From assembly GCF_000730165.1 (NCBI RefSeq), contig NZ_CP022112.1:1032001-1096000 (forward strand): DNA of 64,000 nucleotides, written 5' to 3'. The number at the start of each line of letters is the position of its first letter. Position 1 is the first letter of the stretch. The notes beneath the pieces were generated by a model. The model did no database searches, had not been told where the DNA came from, and saw only the letters and a list, made by a program, of their open reading frames with translations. Position numbers and translations under genes: made by a program. Source of the stretch: Nitrospirillum viridazoti CBAmc. Lineage in GTDB: Bacteria > Pseudomonadota > Alphaproteobacteria > Azospirillales > Azospirillaceae. Positions 8,774-18,159 of the stretch are shown in pieces.

Positions 8774-10117
8774 TCAGAAGGCGTGCGCCGCGGTTCGGCG
8801 CTCCGGCGCCCCCGCGCCGGAATAGGGGGCGGCCAAGGCCGCCGTGATCTCCCGCGCCCGGATGGGCAGGACGGAAAGCAGGGTGTCGCTGAGGCCGTGC
8901 GTCGGTTCGCAGCAACCCTGAAGGAAGACGCCGGCCGTGCAGGCGTCGGTGGTGGCCAGGCGGTAGTCGCGCCGCACCCCCTCCCCCGTCTGCCAGGCCC
9001 CCGCCAGCCAGGGCGTCAGCGGTTCCAGCAGGCGATGGTGCTGCTGGCGGTGATATCCGGTGGCCAGGACCACGCCGCCATAGCGGCGGATACGCCGCTC
9101 GCCATCATCCAGGGACAGAAGGTCCAGCTGCACGCCATCCGCCCCGCTGATCAGGCGTACTTCGCGCACCTCATGCCCTGGCAGCAGGCGGTGCCGGTCC
9201 ACCCGCTCCACCTTCTGCTGGTAGAACAGGTCGTAGACCGTCTCGATCAGCTCGGGGTCGACGACGGCATAGTTGGTGTTCTGGAATTCCCGCAGGATGT
9301 GGTCCCGTTCCCCTGCCGGCCGGTGGTAGTGGTAGTCGGTATAGGCGGGGTCGAAGATCTGGTTCACGAAGGGGCTGCTGTCCGCCGGTCGCATGGCGGG
9401 CGACCGGGCGATGAGGTCCACCGCCACGCCCCGGGCGTGCAGGTCCAGGAAGATCTCCGCGGCGCTCTGGCCGAAGCCGATGACCGCCACGCGGCCCGCG
9501 CGCGCCAGGGTTTCCGTCGCCGCCAGATAGGTGCTGGAATGGATGACGCGAGCATCCGTCAAGGCGCCGGTGAAGGCGTCGGGGATGCGCGGTGTCGCGC
9601 CCACGCCGATGACGACGTTGCGCGCCAGCCAGGCCCGTTCCCGCCCCGCCCGGTTGCGAGCGCGCACCCGCAGACGATGGACCCGGCCGTCCTGCACGTC
9701 GGGTTCCAGCGCCACCACCTCCTCGCCATAGTCGCAGCGGTCGCTGAAATGGCCGGCCACCCAGGCCAGGTAGTCGTTGAACTCCCGCCGGGTGGGATAG
9801 AAGGTCCGCAGGTTGATGAAGTCGTGCAGCCGGCCGTGGACGTGCAGGTAATTGAGGAAGCTGTAGGGACTGGTGGGGTCCCGCATGGAGACCAGGTCCT
9901 TCAAGAACGAGATCTGCATGCGGCTGCCGTCCAGCAGCATGTTGCCGTGCCAGACGAAACCGTCCTGGCGTTCCAAGAAGCGGCAGGCGAGATCCGGCCC
10001 GCCTTCGCGCCCCGCCTCACGCAACGCGATGGCCAGCGCCAGGTTGGAGGGGCCGAAGCCGATGCCCAGCACGTCCAGCGGGCGGGACGCCTCGTTCAGG
10101 CTGACGGTGGCGCCCAT
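8774..10117 (-). CDS. L-ornithine N5- / L-lysine N6-monooxygenase
   Basis: 447 aa of the flavin N-hydroxylating monooxygenase family (PvdA, IucD, RhbE). The FAD site is VLGIGFGPSNLALAIAL near residue 17. The segment FVWHGNMLLDGSRMQISFLKDLVSMRDPTSPYSFLNYL is diagnostic. The NADPH site is VAVIGFGQSAAEIFLDL, and the C-terminal signature is GLSDTLLSVLPIRAREI. It hydroxylates the side-chain amine of Orn or Lys so that the neighbouring acyltransferase can form a hydroxamate. Sequence alone does not separate Orn from Lys. The NRPS context and PvdA-like length favour Orn. Confidence 0.93.
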   Translation of the reverse strand: MGATVSLNEASRPLDVLGIGFGPSNLALAIALREAGREGGPDLACRFLERQDGFVWHGNMLLDGSRMQISFLKDLVSMRDPTSPYSFLNYLHVHGRLHDFINLRTFYPTRREFNDYLAWVAGHFSDRCDYGEEVVALEPDVQDGRVHRLRVRARNRAGRERAWLARNVVIGVGATPRIPDAFTGALTDARVIHSSTYLAATETLARAGRVAVIGFGQSAAEIFLDLHARGVAVDLIARSPAMRPADSSPFVNQIFDPAYTDYHYHRPAGERDHILREFQNTNYAVVDPELIETVYDLFYQQKVERVDRHRLLPGHEVREVRLISGADGVQLDLLSLDDGERRIRRYGGVVLATGYHRQQHHRLLEPLTPWLAGAWQTGEGVRRDYRLATTDACTAGVFLQGCCEPTHGLSDTLLSVLPIRAREITAALAAPYSGAGAPERRTAAHAF

Positions 10118-10120
10118 GGC

Positions 10121-11185
10121 TCAGGCCCCCGCCTTGGGGGCCGGGTCCGCGCGGGGCAGCCACAACCGGTCATCGAAGAAGCGCTCGCGCAGCAGCATCA
10201 CCAGCAGGGCGCGCTTGTGGGGAAAGTTGAATTCCTTGACCTTGGCGAAGCCGGAACGGTCCAGGTTCCGGATCTGCTGATGATGGTCGGCCCGGGGTTC
10301 ACCCACGATGCGCTGGGTGCGCACGTCGTCCAGGAACATGAAGTGAACCAAGGACGGCAGCCAGGCGCTGACATAGGCTTTGCCCCGGATATTTTCGTCG
10401 CCGATCAGGACGTGCCAACCTCGGTCGTAGTCCTGGGCGTCGTAGAAGGCACCGATGCGGTTTTCCTTGGCCCAGTACACCTCGAAATAGCCGAAGGCCT
10501 CGCCGTCCAAGCTGGCGATCAGCGGCAGGGTGTGCGGGTCTTCCAGCTGGTTTTCCAGATAAGCCCGGTGCTGGGCGACATCGCCTTCCTCCTGCCAGAA
10601 GGCGGCCACGCGCGGGTCGTTCATCCAGGTGTGGAACCGGGTAAGATCGCGGTCCATGTCGACCAGGCGGAAGGACAGGGCGCGGTCCAGCCAGGGGATG
10701 CGGCGTTCGTAGAGGACGCCCGGCGCCTTGGCCGGCCGGCACGGGTGGTAGCGCCCGTGGCTGAGCGTGTGGATCTGGGGATGCCGGCTGCCGCCGGGCC
10801 CGCGCAGCCACAGGTCCGGCTTCTGGTACAGGGCGGCGGCCAGCACCCGGACCACGCCGCCTGCCGCCACGGCCAGGACGCCCTCCGCCTCCAATGCAGC
10901 GCGCAGGTCAGCCGGCAGCGATACGCGCAGGACCGCCGGATCGCCGGTCCGGGTCAGGGCGCCGTCCAGGGCGGCCAGCGCCGGCACGGTGCGGGAACCG
11001 GTCCCGCCCACATCGTGCATGAAGACCAGGACGGGTTCGCCGTCCGTCCGTTCCAGCACCCAGCGCTGGTGGACGGTGCCACCCACCTTCACGACCAGGG
11101 TGTCGCCTTCCCACAGGCAGCGCGGCGCGGCGCCGGACAGATAGGGAATGGTCTCGGCGGAACGGTTCTGGGTATCGCCTGTCAT
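10121..11185 (-). CDS. GNAT acyltransferase forming the hydroxamate (IucB/RhbD type)
   Basis: 354 aa. The C-terminal half is the siderophore acetyltransferase domain: SFRLVDMDRDLTRFHTWMNDPRVAAFWQE, FGYFEVYWAKENRIGAFY, DYDRGWHVLIGD, and a final FNFPHKRALLVMLLRERFF. It should acetylate the N-hydroxylated side-chain amine of Orn or Lys using acetyl-CoA in the cytoplasm. The ATG overlaps the transporter stop (ATGA), and the hydroxylase gene follows after 3 bp, so the two hydroxamate-forming enzymes are coupled. A longer acyl group cannot be excluded. Confidence 0.9.
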   Translation of the reverse strand: MTGDTQNRSAETIPYLSGAAPRCLWEGDTLVVKVGGTVHQRWVLERTDGEPVLVFMHDVGGTGSRTVPALAALDGALTRTGDPAVLRVSLPADLRAALEAEGVLAVAAGGVVRVLAAALYQKPDLWLRGPGGSRHPQIHTLSHGRYHPCRPAKAPGVLYERRIPWLDRALSFRLVDMDRDLTRFHTWMNDPRVAAFWQEEGDVAQHRAYLENQLEDPHTLPLIASLDGEAFGYFEVYWAKENRIGAFYDAQDYDRGWHVLIGDENIRGKAYVSAWLPSLVHFMFLDDVRTQRIVGEPRADHHQQIRNLDRSGFAKVKEFNFPHKRALLVMLLRERFFDDRLWLPRADPAPKAGA

Positions 11186-12915
11186 TGCTGTCGCCCTCCC
11201 GGCGGCGCCGACGCGCGCGGCGCCCCGTCGTTGAAGGTGGGGCCCAAGGAATGGGCGGGGCCGGCGTCGGCCGGCGGGACCTGCCAGGGGGTCAGCACGC
11301 CGGCATCGCAGCGCAGCACCCTGTCGGCCAGGTGAAAGAAGCGATCGTCATGGCTGACGGCGATGATGGTGCGGCCGCCCCGCTTCAGCTCGGGCAGCAG
11401 CTCCTCATAGAAATAGCGGCGAAAGGCCGGGTCCTGATCGGCAGCCCACTCGTCCAGCAGCAGGATGGGCCGCCGCTCCACCACGGCTGACAGCAGCGCC
11501 AGGCGCTTGCGCTGCCCTTGGGAGAAGCGGGTGTCGGAAAAACGGTCCTCGGCGATGGTGACCTTATGGTCCATGCGCAGACGACGCAGGAAATCCTGGG
11601 CCAGATCCTGGTCCAGCCGGCCGTCCGGCCCCACCAGGTGCTCGAAGACATAGGCCGGAGATAGCACGGCGCTGATTTGTTCACGGTGCCAGCCGCGCAA
11701 GTCGTCCGTCACCTCCACCCCGCCCAGGCGCAGATGGCCACCGACCGGACGGCGCAGGCCCGCCAGCAAGGCCAGCAGTGTGGACTTGCCGCCGCCGTTG
11801 CCCCCGACGATGAACAGCGTCTCCCCCACCGGCACGGACAGGTCAACGGGGCCCAGGTGGAAACCCGCTTCACCATCCTGGCCCGGGTGGTCGTAGGTGA
11901 CGCCCGACAGGTCGAACAGGGGCGGCGGCACGGCGGTGGCGCCGGCAGGGGCGGCCGTCACCAGGATGAGGCCGCCAGGCACGTCGAAACCGGCGCGGTA
12001 AGGCGCCAGGTTCAGGCTTTCCACCTTGGCCAGCGCCACACCACCCGCCATCAGGATGGGCAGCGTGCCCACCAGGTCGTTCAGCGGCATGCGCAGGAAC
12101 AGCAGCACCAGGACGAAGCCCGCCACCTGTTCCCGCGCCAGGCCCAGGTGGGTGCCCACGATGAACAGGCCTACGATCAGCCCCAGGATGACCAGCGACG
12201 TCCAGCTGAGGCTCAGCACCCAATAGCGGTCGGCGTGGGTTTCGGTGGCACGGGCATGCTCGGCCGCCGCCTCCACGTCCAGGCGGTGGAAGACGGCGCG
12301 CCGGGCGGCGTTCAACGCCAACTCGGCCCGCCCCTCGATGGCGCCCCGATAGCCGGCGAACAGCCGGTCGTCCGTGGCGCGCACCTCCATCATCAGGCGA
12401 CGCATGGCGAAGACCCAGCCCTGGGCGCAGGCCACCGCCAAACCCAGGACCACGGCGCTCATCAGGAACAGCTGCCACGACAGCCAAGCCAGGTAAGCGA
12501 AGCCGCCGCCCAGCAGGATGCCGTTGTAGAAGATGAAAGGCAGGCGGTTGAAGGCCTGGCCCACCGCCGTGATGTCCTTGGTCAGGGTGGCGTAGAGCGC
12601 CGGCGCGCCGATGCCCTCCAGCCGGTCGATGTCGGTGTCCAGCAGGCGCTTCACCGTGGTGGTGCGCATGTCGCGCACCACGCGGTGGCCCAGCGCCGTG
12701 AGCACGGACTGGGAGGCGAAGCCGCAGCCGAACACCAGGACCAAGGCCAGGCCCAGGCCGGCGAAGGTGGCGGCGTTGGCAGCCAATGTGCCGGCGATCA
12801 GGCGGTTGACCAGGGCAATGACCGCCAGGCCGGCCACGGCGCCGACGGCGCCCAGGCACAGGGCCAGCGGCAGGCGCGCGCCGAAACGCCGCATCAGGGT
12901 GGACAGCAATTTCAT
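11182..12915 (-). CDS. Cyclic peptide/siderophore export ABC transporter (PvdE/SyrD type)
   Basis: 577 aa, a fused half-transporter. Six transmembrane helices occupy about residues 1-300. The ATPase domain has Walker A GGNGGGKSTLL, signature FSQGQRKRLALL, Walker B RPILLLDEWAADQDPAFRRYF and the switch His in IIAVSHDD. The sequence EWAADQDP with a C-terminal YFYEELLPELK is characteristic of the PvdE/SyrD group that moves NRPS siderophores or their precursors into the periplasm. ATGA overlap with the upstream NRPS gene indicates coupled translation. It is the only export candidate in the locus. Confidence 0.92.
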   Translation of the reverse strand: MKLLSTLMRRFGARLPLALCLGAVGAVAGLAVIALVNRLIAGTLAANAATFAGLGLALVLVFGCGFASQSVLTALGHRVVRDMRTTTVKRLLDTDIDRLEGIGAPALYATLTKDITAVGQAFNRLPFIFYNGILLGGGFAYLAWLSWQLFLMSAVVLGLAVACAQGWVFAMRRLMMEVRATDDRLFAGYRGAIEGRAELALNAARRAVFHRLDVEAAAEHARATETHADRYWVLSLSWTSLVILGLIVGLFIVGTHLGLAREQVAGFVLVLLFLRMPLNDLVGTLPILMAGGVALAKVESLNLAPYRAGFDVPGGLILVTAAPAGATAVPPPLFDLSGVTYDHPGQDGEAGFHLGPVDLSVPVGETLFIVGGNGGGKSTLLALLAGLRRPVGGHLRLGGVEVTDDLRGWHREQISAVLSPAYVFEHLVGPDGRLDQDLAQDFLRRLRMDHKVTIAEDRFSDTRFSQGQRKRLALLSAVVERRPILLLDEWAADQDPAFRRYFYEELLPELKRGGRTIIAVSHDDRFFHLADRVLRCDAGVLTPWQVPPADAGPAHSLGPTFNDGAPRASAPPGGRQQ

Positions 12916-15900
12916 AGCGTATCCAGAAGGTTGGCCATGAAGGCGATGTCTTCGGCCTCATCCACCGCTCCCAGGGCATCGATGCGGGCTGTCATGGCGC
13001 TCAGGGTCGGAACCTGGAACAAGTCGGCCAGGGGAATTTCGCGCCCGAAGGCGGCGCGGATGCGGGTCTGCAGCCGCACCAGACGCAGCGAATGGCCACC
13101 CAGCAGGAAGAAGTCGGCATCCAGGCGCGTGACCGGCCGGTCCAATACCTCCGCCCACAGGGCCGCCAAGGCGGCGGCCGTGCCCCTCAGGGGAGCCGTG
13201 TCGGCGGCGGTGGACGGAGGGATGGCATCCGGCGGCGGCAAGGCGCGCCGGTCCAGCTTGCCGCTGGCGCTGAGCGGCAAGCGGTCCAACCGGACATAGG
13301 CGGTGGGCACCATGTAGGCCGGCAGGCGGGCGGCCAGGAAGGGGCGCAGGTCGGGCAGTTCCCCATCGGCCACCAGATAGGCACATAGGATAGCCTCCCC
13401 ATCCGCCGGCACGTGGGCGGTGACGGCCGCCTGGCGCACGAAGGCATGGGCTTCCAGCGCGCCCTCAACCTCCGCCGCCTCGATACGGAAACCGCGGACC
13501 TTCAGCTGATGGTCGGCGCGGCCCAGGAATTCGATGGCGCCGTCAGGCCGGCGGCGGGCGCGGTCGCCGGTGCGGTAGATACGGCTGCCGGCGCCCCCGC
13601 CGGGAAAGCCCGCGTCGGGGAAGGGATTGGGAGCGAAAGCCGCCGCCGTCACCGCTGGCTGGCCGGCATAGCCGCGCGCCAAACCGATGCCGCCGATCCA
13701 CAGGTCACCCACAGCACCGGGGGGCATGGGCTCCAGCCTGTCGTCCAGGATGAACAGGCGGTTGTTGGCGATGGCGCCGCCGATGGCCACGGCCGGGGCA
13801 TCGCCATCGGCCGGCGTCACCGCATGGGCGGCGGACCAGACGGTGGTCTCGGTGGGACCGTAGACGTTCCACAGGCGCACGCCCCGGTCCAGCAGGCGGC
13901 GGGCCAGGTCGCCGCGCAACGCCTCCCCCCCGCACAGGGCGCGCAAGCCCGGCCAACGGCTGTCCGTGGCATCCAGCATCATGCGCCAGGTGGCGGGCGT
14001 CGCCTGCATGCATGTGACACCCTGGTCCCGGATCAGGCCGTCCAGCGCGGCCGGATCCAGCGCCTGCGCCCGGCTGGCCAGCACGATGGTGCCGCCGGCG
14101 GTCAGGGGCAGGAACAGCTCCAGTCCGGCGATGTCGAAGCCCACGGTGGTCACGGCCAACAGCCTGTCGTCCGGCCCCGCCGCGACGGGTAACGCCATGG
14201 CGCGCAGCAGGCTGGAAATGGCCTGCCGGTCGATCTCCACCCCCTTGGGCACACCGGTGGAGCCGGAGGTGTAGAGGCGATAGGCCAGTTGCCGGGGATG
14301 GACGGACAAACCCAGGTCGCTGTCGTCACCGTCCTGATCCGGCACGTCGTCCAGCACCAAGCGGGGACCGGCATGGGCCAGGATGGCGTCAGTGCGGGCG
14401 GCGGGCTGGTCTGGGTCCAGCGGCAAATAGGCGCCGCCGGCCTTCAGCACGGCCAGCAGCGCCACCACCAGGGCCGGCCCCCGAGGTAGGCGCACGCCCA
14501 CCACAATGTCCGGCCCCACGCCCTGCGCCAGCAGGCGGCGGGCCAGGCGGTTGGCGCGCGCGTTGAGATCGCCGTAGCTAAGGGGGGCGTCCTCGAACAC
14601 CAGCGCGGTGCGGCCGGGCGCACGGCGGGCTTGCGCCTCGAACCGAACCACCAAATCGTCCGTCGGATGGACATCCAGCGCGGTGTCGTTGCCTGTAGTC
14701 AGCTCGTGCGCGCGGCCGGCCAAGTCCAGCAGGGGCAGCGCGTCCAGGGGAGCATCGGGGTTGGCGAGCAGCCCAGCCAGAAGCGTGCCGAAGGCGCTGG
14801 CCAGGGCGGCGATGGTGACCGGATCGAACAAGTCGGTGGCGTAGTCGATGGCGCAATGGATGGCGTCGGCGGTCACCGCGACCTCCAGCGCCAGGTCGAC
14901 CTTGGCCGTCGTCTCCGCCACCGGCACGGCCTCGATGGCCAAACCGGCGAGCCGCACGACCGCAGGCGCGCCCATCTGCACGTTCACCATGGTCTGGAAT
15001 ACGGGCGCACGGCTTGGATCACGCGGTGGCGCCAGCCGGGCCAGCACCTGGTCGAAGGGGGCCGCACCATTGCCGATCAGGGTGCGGGCGGCGTCGCGCA
15101 GGCGGCGGCATAGGGTGCGGCCGGTCAGGCCGGCCCCGATGTCGGCAGGGAAGACGGCGGTGTCGACGAAGAAGCCGATCAGTTCCTCCATCTCCTCCTC
15201 CTCACGTCCGTCGAAGGGCACCCCCACGGCGAAGTGCCGTTGCCCGCCCCAGCGGGACAGCACCGCCTGCCAGGCGGCCAGCACCAGGGTGAAGGGCGTG
15301 CAGCCCTCCGCCCCACCCACGGCCTTGATCACCGGCAGCAGGTGAACGGGCAGGTCGAAGGTGTGGCGGGCACCCCGGCCGGACCAGGCCGCCGGGCGCG
15401 GCCGGTCCGTGGGCAGGTCAAGGGCCGGGGGCAGGCCGCCCAACAATGCCACGGCCCCATCCACCGCCCGCGCTATCCGTACCTGCGCCGCCGGTCCGCG
15501 CTGCGCGGTGGCATAGTCGGCGTATTGCAGATCCAACGCTGGCAGCAGGCGAGCGGCATCCTTGTCCTCATCCGCCATCGCCCCCTGATAGGCGGTCATC
15601 AGGTCACGGGCCAGGATGGGGTTGGACGCGGCGTCGGAAACGATGTGGTGCAGGGCCAGGATCAGGGTGTGATCATCGGGCCCAGCCCGCACCAGGATGG
15701 CGCGGATGGGCGGGGCGGCCGCCAAGTCGAAGGGTCGTGCCGCCGCCGCCATTGCCCGCGCCGCCGGGTCGCCGCCTTCCTCCACCACCAGCGGCAGGAG
15801 GGGGGCGCGCTGGATCAGTTGGACAGGCGCGCCCTCCCCCTCCGTGAAGCGGGTGCGCAGGATGGCATGGCGCCAGGCGACCGACTGCAAGGCCCGCCCC

Positions 15901-16052
15901 AACACCGCGACGTCCAGGGGGCCGCGGAGCCGGAAGGCGCGGGTCAGGTTATAAGCGGTGTCGGCGGGGTTGAAGCGCTGCAGCAGCCACAGGCGCTCTT
16001 GCGCATGCGACAGCGGTGCCGCCCGTTCCACCTCATTCACCAAGCCATCCAT
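12912..16052 (-). CDS. NRPS, single module C-A-T (predicted Gly)
   Basis: About 1046 aa. The condensation domain (about 10-440) has HHIVSD at 135-140, with Ala in place of the usual Gly after the Asp. The adenylation domain (about 470-960) has LYTSGSTGVPKGVE and YGPTETT. The carrier domain Ser lies in LLGGHSL near residue 990. The chain ends soon after, with no thioesterase. My reading of the ten specificity residues is DILQLGVVWK, close to the glycine code DILQLGLIWK. The ATG at 16052 is preferred to a GTG three codons earlier. It follows the aminotransferase gene and overlaps the exporter gene. Its place in the assembly order is not fixed by position. Confidence 0.92.
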   Translation of the reverse strand: MDGLVNEVERAAPLSHAQERLWLLQRFNPADTAYNLTRAFRLRGPLDVAVLGRALQSVAWRHAILRTRFTEGEGAPVQLIQRAPLLPLVVEEGGDPAARAMAAAARPFDLAAAPPIRAILVRAGPDDHTLILALHHIVSDAASNPILARDLMTAYQGAMADEDKDAARLLPALDLQYADYATAQRGPAAQVRIARAVDGAVALLGGLPPALDLPTDRPRPAAWSGRGARHTFDLPVHLLPVIKAVGGAEGCTPFTLVLAAWQAVLSRWGGQRHFAVGVPFDGREEEEMEELIGFFVDTAVFPADIGAGLTGRTLCRRLRDAARTLIGNGAAPFDQVLARLAPPRDPSRAPVFQTMVNVQMGAPAVVRLAGLAIEAVPVAETTAKVDLALEVAVTADAIHCAIDYATDLFDPVTIAALASAFGTLLAGLLANPDAPLDALPLLDLAGRAHELTTGNDTALDVHPTDDLVVRFEAQARRAPGRTALVFEDAPLSYGDLNARANRLARRLLAQGVGPDIVVGVRLPRGPALVVALLAVLKAGGAYLPLDPDQPAARTDAILAHAGPRLVLDDVPDQDGDDSDLGLSVHPRQLAYRLYTSGSTGVPKGVEIDRQAISSLLRAMALPVAAGPDDRLLAVTTVGFDIAGLELFLPLTAGGTIVLASRAQALDPAALDGLIRDQGVTCMQATPATWRMMLDATDSRWPGLRALCGGEALRGDLARRLLDRGVRLWNVYGPTETTVWSAAHAVTPADGDAPAVAIGGAIANNRLFILDDRLEPMPPGAVGDLWIGGIGLARGYAGQPAVTAAAFAPNPFPDAGFPGGGAGSRIYRTGDRARRRPDGAIEFLGRADHQLKVRGFRIEAAEVEGALEAHAFVRQAAVTAHVPADGEAILCAYLVADGELPDLRPFLAARLPAYMVPTAYVRLDRLPLSASGKLDRRALPPPDAIPPSTAADTAPLRGTAAALAALWAEVLDRPVTRLDADFFLLGGHSLRLVRLQTRIRAAFGREIPLADLFQVPTLSAMTARIDALGAVDEAEDIAFMANLLDTL

Positions 16053-16101
16053 CGCACCCACCCCATTCGCTAATCAGACTTAATCGCGACTCGGGGCCGC
16101 A

Positions 16102-17529
16102 TTATTCTGCCGCCAGGACAGTGCCCGGCCGCTCGGCCAGCGCCGCCTTCAGGCCTGCCTGGAAGCGGGCGGCAATCTCATCCACCTCATCGGCGGTGAC
16201 GATCAGCGGCGGCAGGAAGCGCATGACGGCGCCGTGGCGGCCGCCGACCTCCAGGATCAGGCCCTGTTCCAGGCAGCGCCGCTGGATCGTCCTGGCCAAA
16301 TCGCCGTCGGCCGGGCGGGCGCCCAGGCGCAATTGCGGCCGGCGTTCGTCCACGATCTCCACCCCGATCATCAGGCCCAGGCCGCGCACGTCGCCCAGGC
16401 AGGCATGGTCGATCTGTAGGGCTTTCAGATGCTGCGTCAGGCGGTGGCCCAGCAGGGCGGCCTGCTCGTCCAGGCGGTCGGCCCGGATGCGGCGCAGGGT
16501 TTCGACGCCGGCCGCCATGGCCAGTTGGTTGCCACGGAAGGTGCCGGCATGGGCGCCAGGGGCCCAGCGGTCCAGGTCCTGGTTGTAAACCACCACCGAC
16601 AGGGGCAGTCCGCCGCCGATGGCCTTGGACAGCACCAGCACGTCGGGCTCGATGCCGGCATGTTCGAAGGCGTACAGGCGACCGGTGCGGCCCAGGCCAG
16701 TCTGCACCTCATCCACCACCAGGGCCACGCCATGCTCCCGCGTCAGGCGGCGCAGGCCCTGCAGCCAGCGCACCGGCGCCGGAATAACGCCGCCCTCGCC
16801 CTGCACCACCTCCACCACGACAGCGGCAGGCGGCAGCACGCCGGACTCCGGGTCGACCAGGATCTGCTCGATCAGCGACAGGCCGGCATCCACCCCCGCC
16901 TCCCCGCCCAGGCCGAAGGGACAGCGGTAGTCATAGGGGTAGGGCAGCATCTGCACATCGGCGCCCATGGTGCCCAGCGGCTCCTTGGGCGCGCGGTTGC
17001 CCATCAGCGCCAGGGCGCCCTGGGTCATGCCGTGATAGGCGCCGGAGAAGCCCAGGACCACGCGCCGGCCGGTGGCGGTGCGCGTCAGCTTCAGCGCCGC
17101 CTCGATGCCGTCGGCGCCGGTGGGGCCGCAGAACTGGATGCGCGCCTTGGCGGCGAAGTCCGCCGGCAGGCTGGCGAACAAATCCTCGACGAAGCGGTCC
17201 TTGACCGGCGTCGTCAGGTCGAGCGTGTGCAGGGGCAGGCCGGAATCCAGGGTGTCGCGCAGGGCCGCCACCACGTCGGGATGATTATGGCCCAGCGCCA
17301 GGGTACCGGCGCCCGCCAGGCAGTCGATGTACAGCTGCCCCGCCCCATCGCGGACATAGATGCCGCCCGCCTGCCTCAGCGCCAATGGAATGCGGCGGGG
17401 GTAGGAGCGGGCGTTGGATTCCCGCGCCGCCTGCCGGCGCAGCAAGGGATCGTCCTGTAAGCGGATGGGCGGCTGGCCGCAGAAACCCGCCAGGGTCAAT
17501 GGCGCCACGCCCTGAAGGTCGCTGGGCAT
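16102..17529 (-). CDS. dat: Diaminobutyrate--2-oxoglutarate aminotransferase
   Basis: 475-aa class III PLP aminotransferase. Substrate and PLP region: QFCGPTGADGIEAALKLTRTATGRR and FSGAYHGMTQGALALMGN. The segment VEVVQGEGGVIPAP and the catalytic VVDEVQTGLGRTG and SKAIGGGLPLSVVVYN (PLP Lys) follow. The QFCGPTGADAVEAALKL-type sequence is typical of Dab aminotransferases (PvdH, EctB/Dat group). It would make L-2,4-diaminobutyrate from aspartate semialdehyde. GGGAG precedes the ATG. Its presence agrees with the second NRPS A domain in this locus, whose specificity residues resemble Dab. Confidence 0.9.
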   Translation of the reverse strand: MPSDLQGVAPLTLAGFCGQPPIRLQDDPLLRRQAARESNARSYPRRIPLALRQAGGIYVRDGAGQLYIDCLAGAGTLALGHNHPDVVAALRDTLDSGLPLHTLDLTTPVKDRFVEDLFASLPADFAAKARIQFCGPTGADGIEAALKLTRTATGRRVVLGFSGAYHGMTQGALALMGNRAPKEPLGTMGADVQMLPYPYDYRCPFGLGGEAGVDAGLSLIEQILVDPESGVLPPAAVVVEVVQGEGGVIPAPVRWLQGLRRLTREHGVALVVDEVQTGLGRTGRLYAFEHAGIEPDVLVLSKAIGGGLPLSVVVYNQDLDRWAPGAHAGTFRGNQLAMAAGVETLRRIRADRLDEQAALLGHRLTQHLKALQIDHACLGDVRGLGLMIGVEIVDERRPQLRLGARPADGDLARTIQRRCLEQGLILEVGGRHGAVMRFLPPLIVTADEVDEIAARFQAGLKAALAERPGTVLAAE

Positions 17530-17591
17530 CGTGCATCTCCCATAGTTGTGCGAAAGCGCCGCCTAGCCGGTAAGGGCCCGGCGGTGCCGGA

Positions 17592-17810
17592 TCAGGTCAT
17601 CCGGCCGGCGGCTTCCAACGCGCGGCGCAGGCTCAACGGCCGCATGTCCGTCCACACCGTCTCGATGTGGGCCAGGCACTCATCCCGCGTGCCACTGACG
17701 CCAACGGCCTGCCAGCCGGCAGGCAGCGGCTTGTGGTCCGGCCAGATGGAATATTGCTCTTCCTCGTTGATCACGACGTGGAAGCGGGTGTCAGGGCTAT
17801 CCCAGCTCAT
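17592..17810 (-). CDS. MbtH-family NRPS chaperone
   Basis: 72 aa: MSWDSPDTRFHVVINEEEQYSIWP, then LPAGWQAVGVSGTRDECLAHIETVWTDMRPLSLR. The conserved Asn-Glu-Glu-x-Gln-Tyr-Ser-Ile-Trp block and Trp residues define the family. These small proteins bind and activate NRPS adenylation domains. It is the first gene of the minus-strand siderophore operon and starts at the ATG with GGGGA upstream. A longer in-frame start exists but would run into the control region. Confidence 0.95.
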   Translation of the reverse strand: MSWDSPDTRFHVVINEEEQYSIWPDHKPLPAGWQAVGVSGTRDECLAHIETVWTDMRPLSLRRALEAAGRMT

Positions 17811-17849
17811 GTTTGATCCCCATCGTTGCCTAACAACTTCTTTAATATT

Positions 17850-17868
17850 GATATTAATTCTTATTTGC
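17850..17868 (-). promoter_or_regulatory. Fur-like box in front of mbtH
   Basis: GATATTAATTCTTATTTGC matches the 19-bp enterobacterial Fur consensus at about 12 of 19 positions by eye. It lies about 40 bp upstream of the mbtH start, inside an AT-rich patch, where a repressor would block the leftward promoter. Alphaproteobacteria may use Irr, RirA or a divergent Fur, so the regulator is uncertain. Confidence 0.4.
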
Positions 17869-18038
17869 AAGTCGTTTCAGGCTGGGGTAGCGTTACCCAC
17901 ATTCGGGGACGATCAGTACGTCAACGATGGGAAAGGTCGATCACACCGGCCGGGCAGCATCGAACGCTGGGGAAAGACCACCGGTGATAGCAATGGCCAC
18001 CGCTGGTTTTACGGAAATCCCCGCCTCGGTCAATAACT

Positions 18039-18057
18039 GAAAGTGATTCTCATTCCT
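18039..18057 (+). promoter_or_regulatory. Fur-like box in front of the rightward siderophore operon
   Basis: GAAAGTGATTCTCATTCCT contains the TGATTCTCATT core often seen in Fur operators and matches the consensus at about 12 of 19 positions by eye. It lies about 100 bp upstream of the hydroxylase ATG and is followed by AT-rich AAGATATAAGC, a possible -10 zone. Confidence 0.5.
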
Positions 18058-18159
18058 AAGATATAAGCCTGAACATGTCCCTCCGGCGGGACTGACGGGT
18101 CGACTCGGGGCATCCGCGCCAATGCCAAGGAAGCAAGCAATCACACGGAATGGATTGAA

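Larger units (their letters stand above)
17811..18159. promoter_or_regulatory. Divergent control region of the siderophore locus
   Basis: 349 bp between mbtH (leftward) and the aspartyl hydroxylase gene (rightward), with no gene. Local A/T richness near both ends fits two outward promoters. It contains two Fur-like sequences, listed separately, one near each operon start. The two NRPS operons are therefore probably co-regulated by iron. No sigma-factor gene is seen in the window, so an ECF-dependent promoter can be neither supported nor excluded. Confidence 0.7.

Noticed and set aside
8783-11335. 850-codon open frame on the plus strand opposite the N-hydroxylase and acyltransferase genes
   Set aside because: It mirrors two clearly identified genes; long antisense frames are expected in GC-rich coding DNA, and the translation has no domain.
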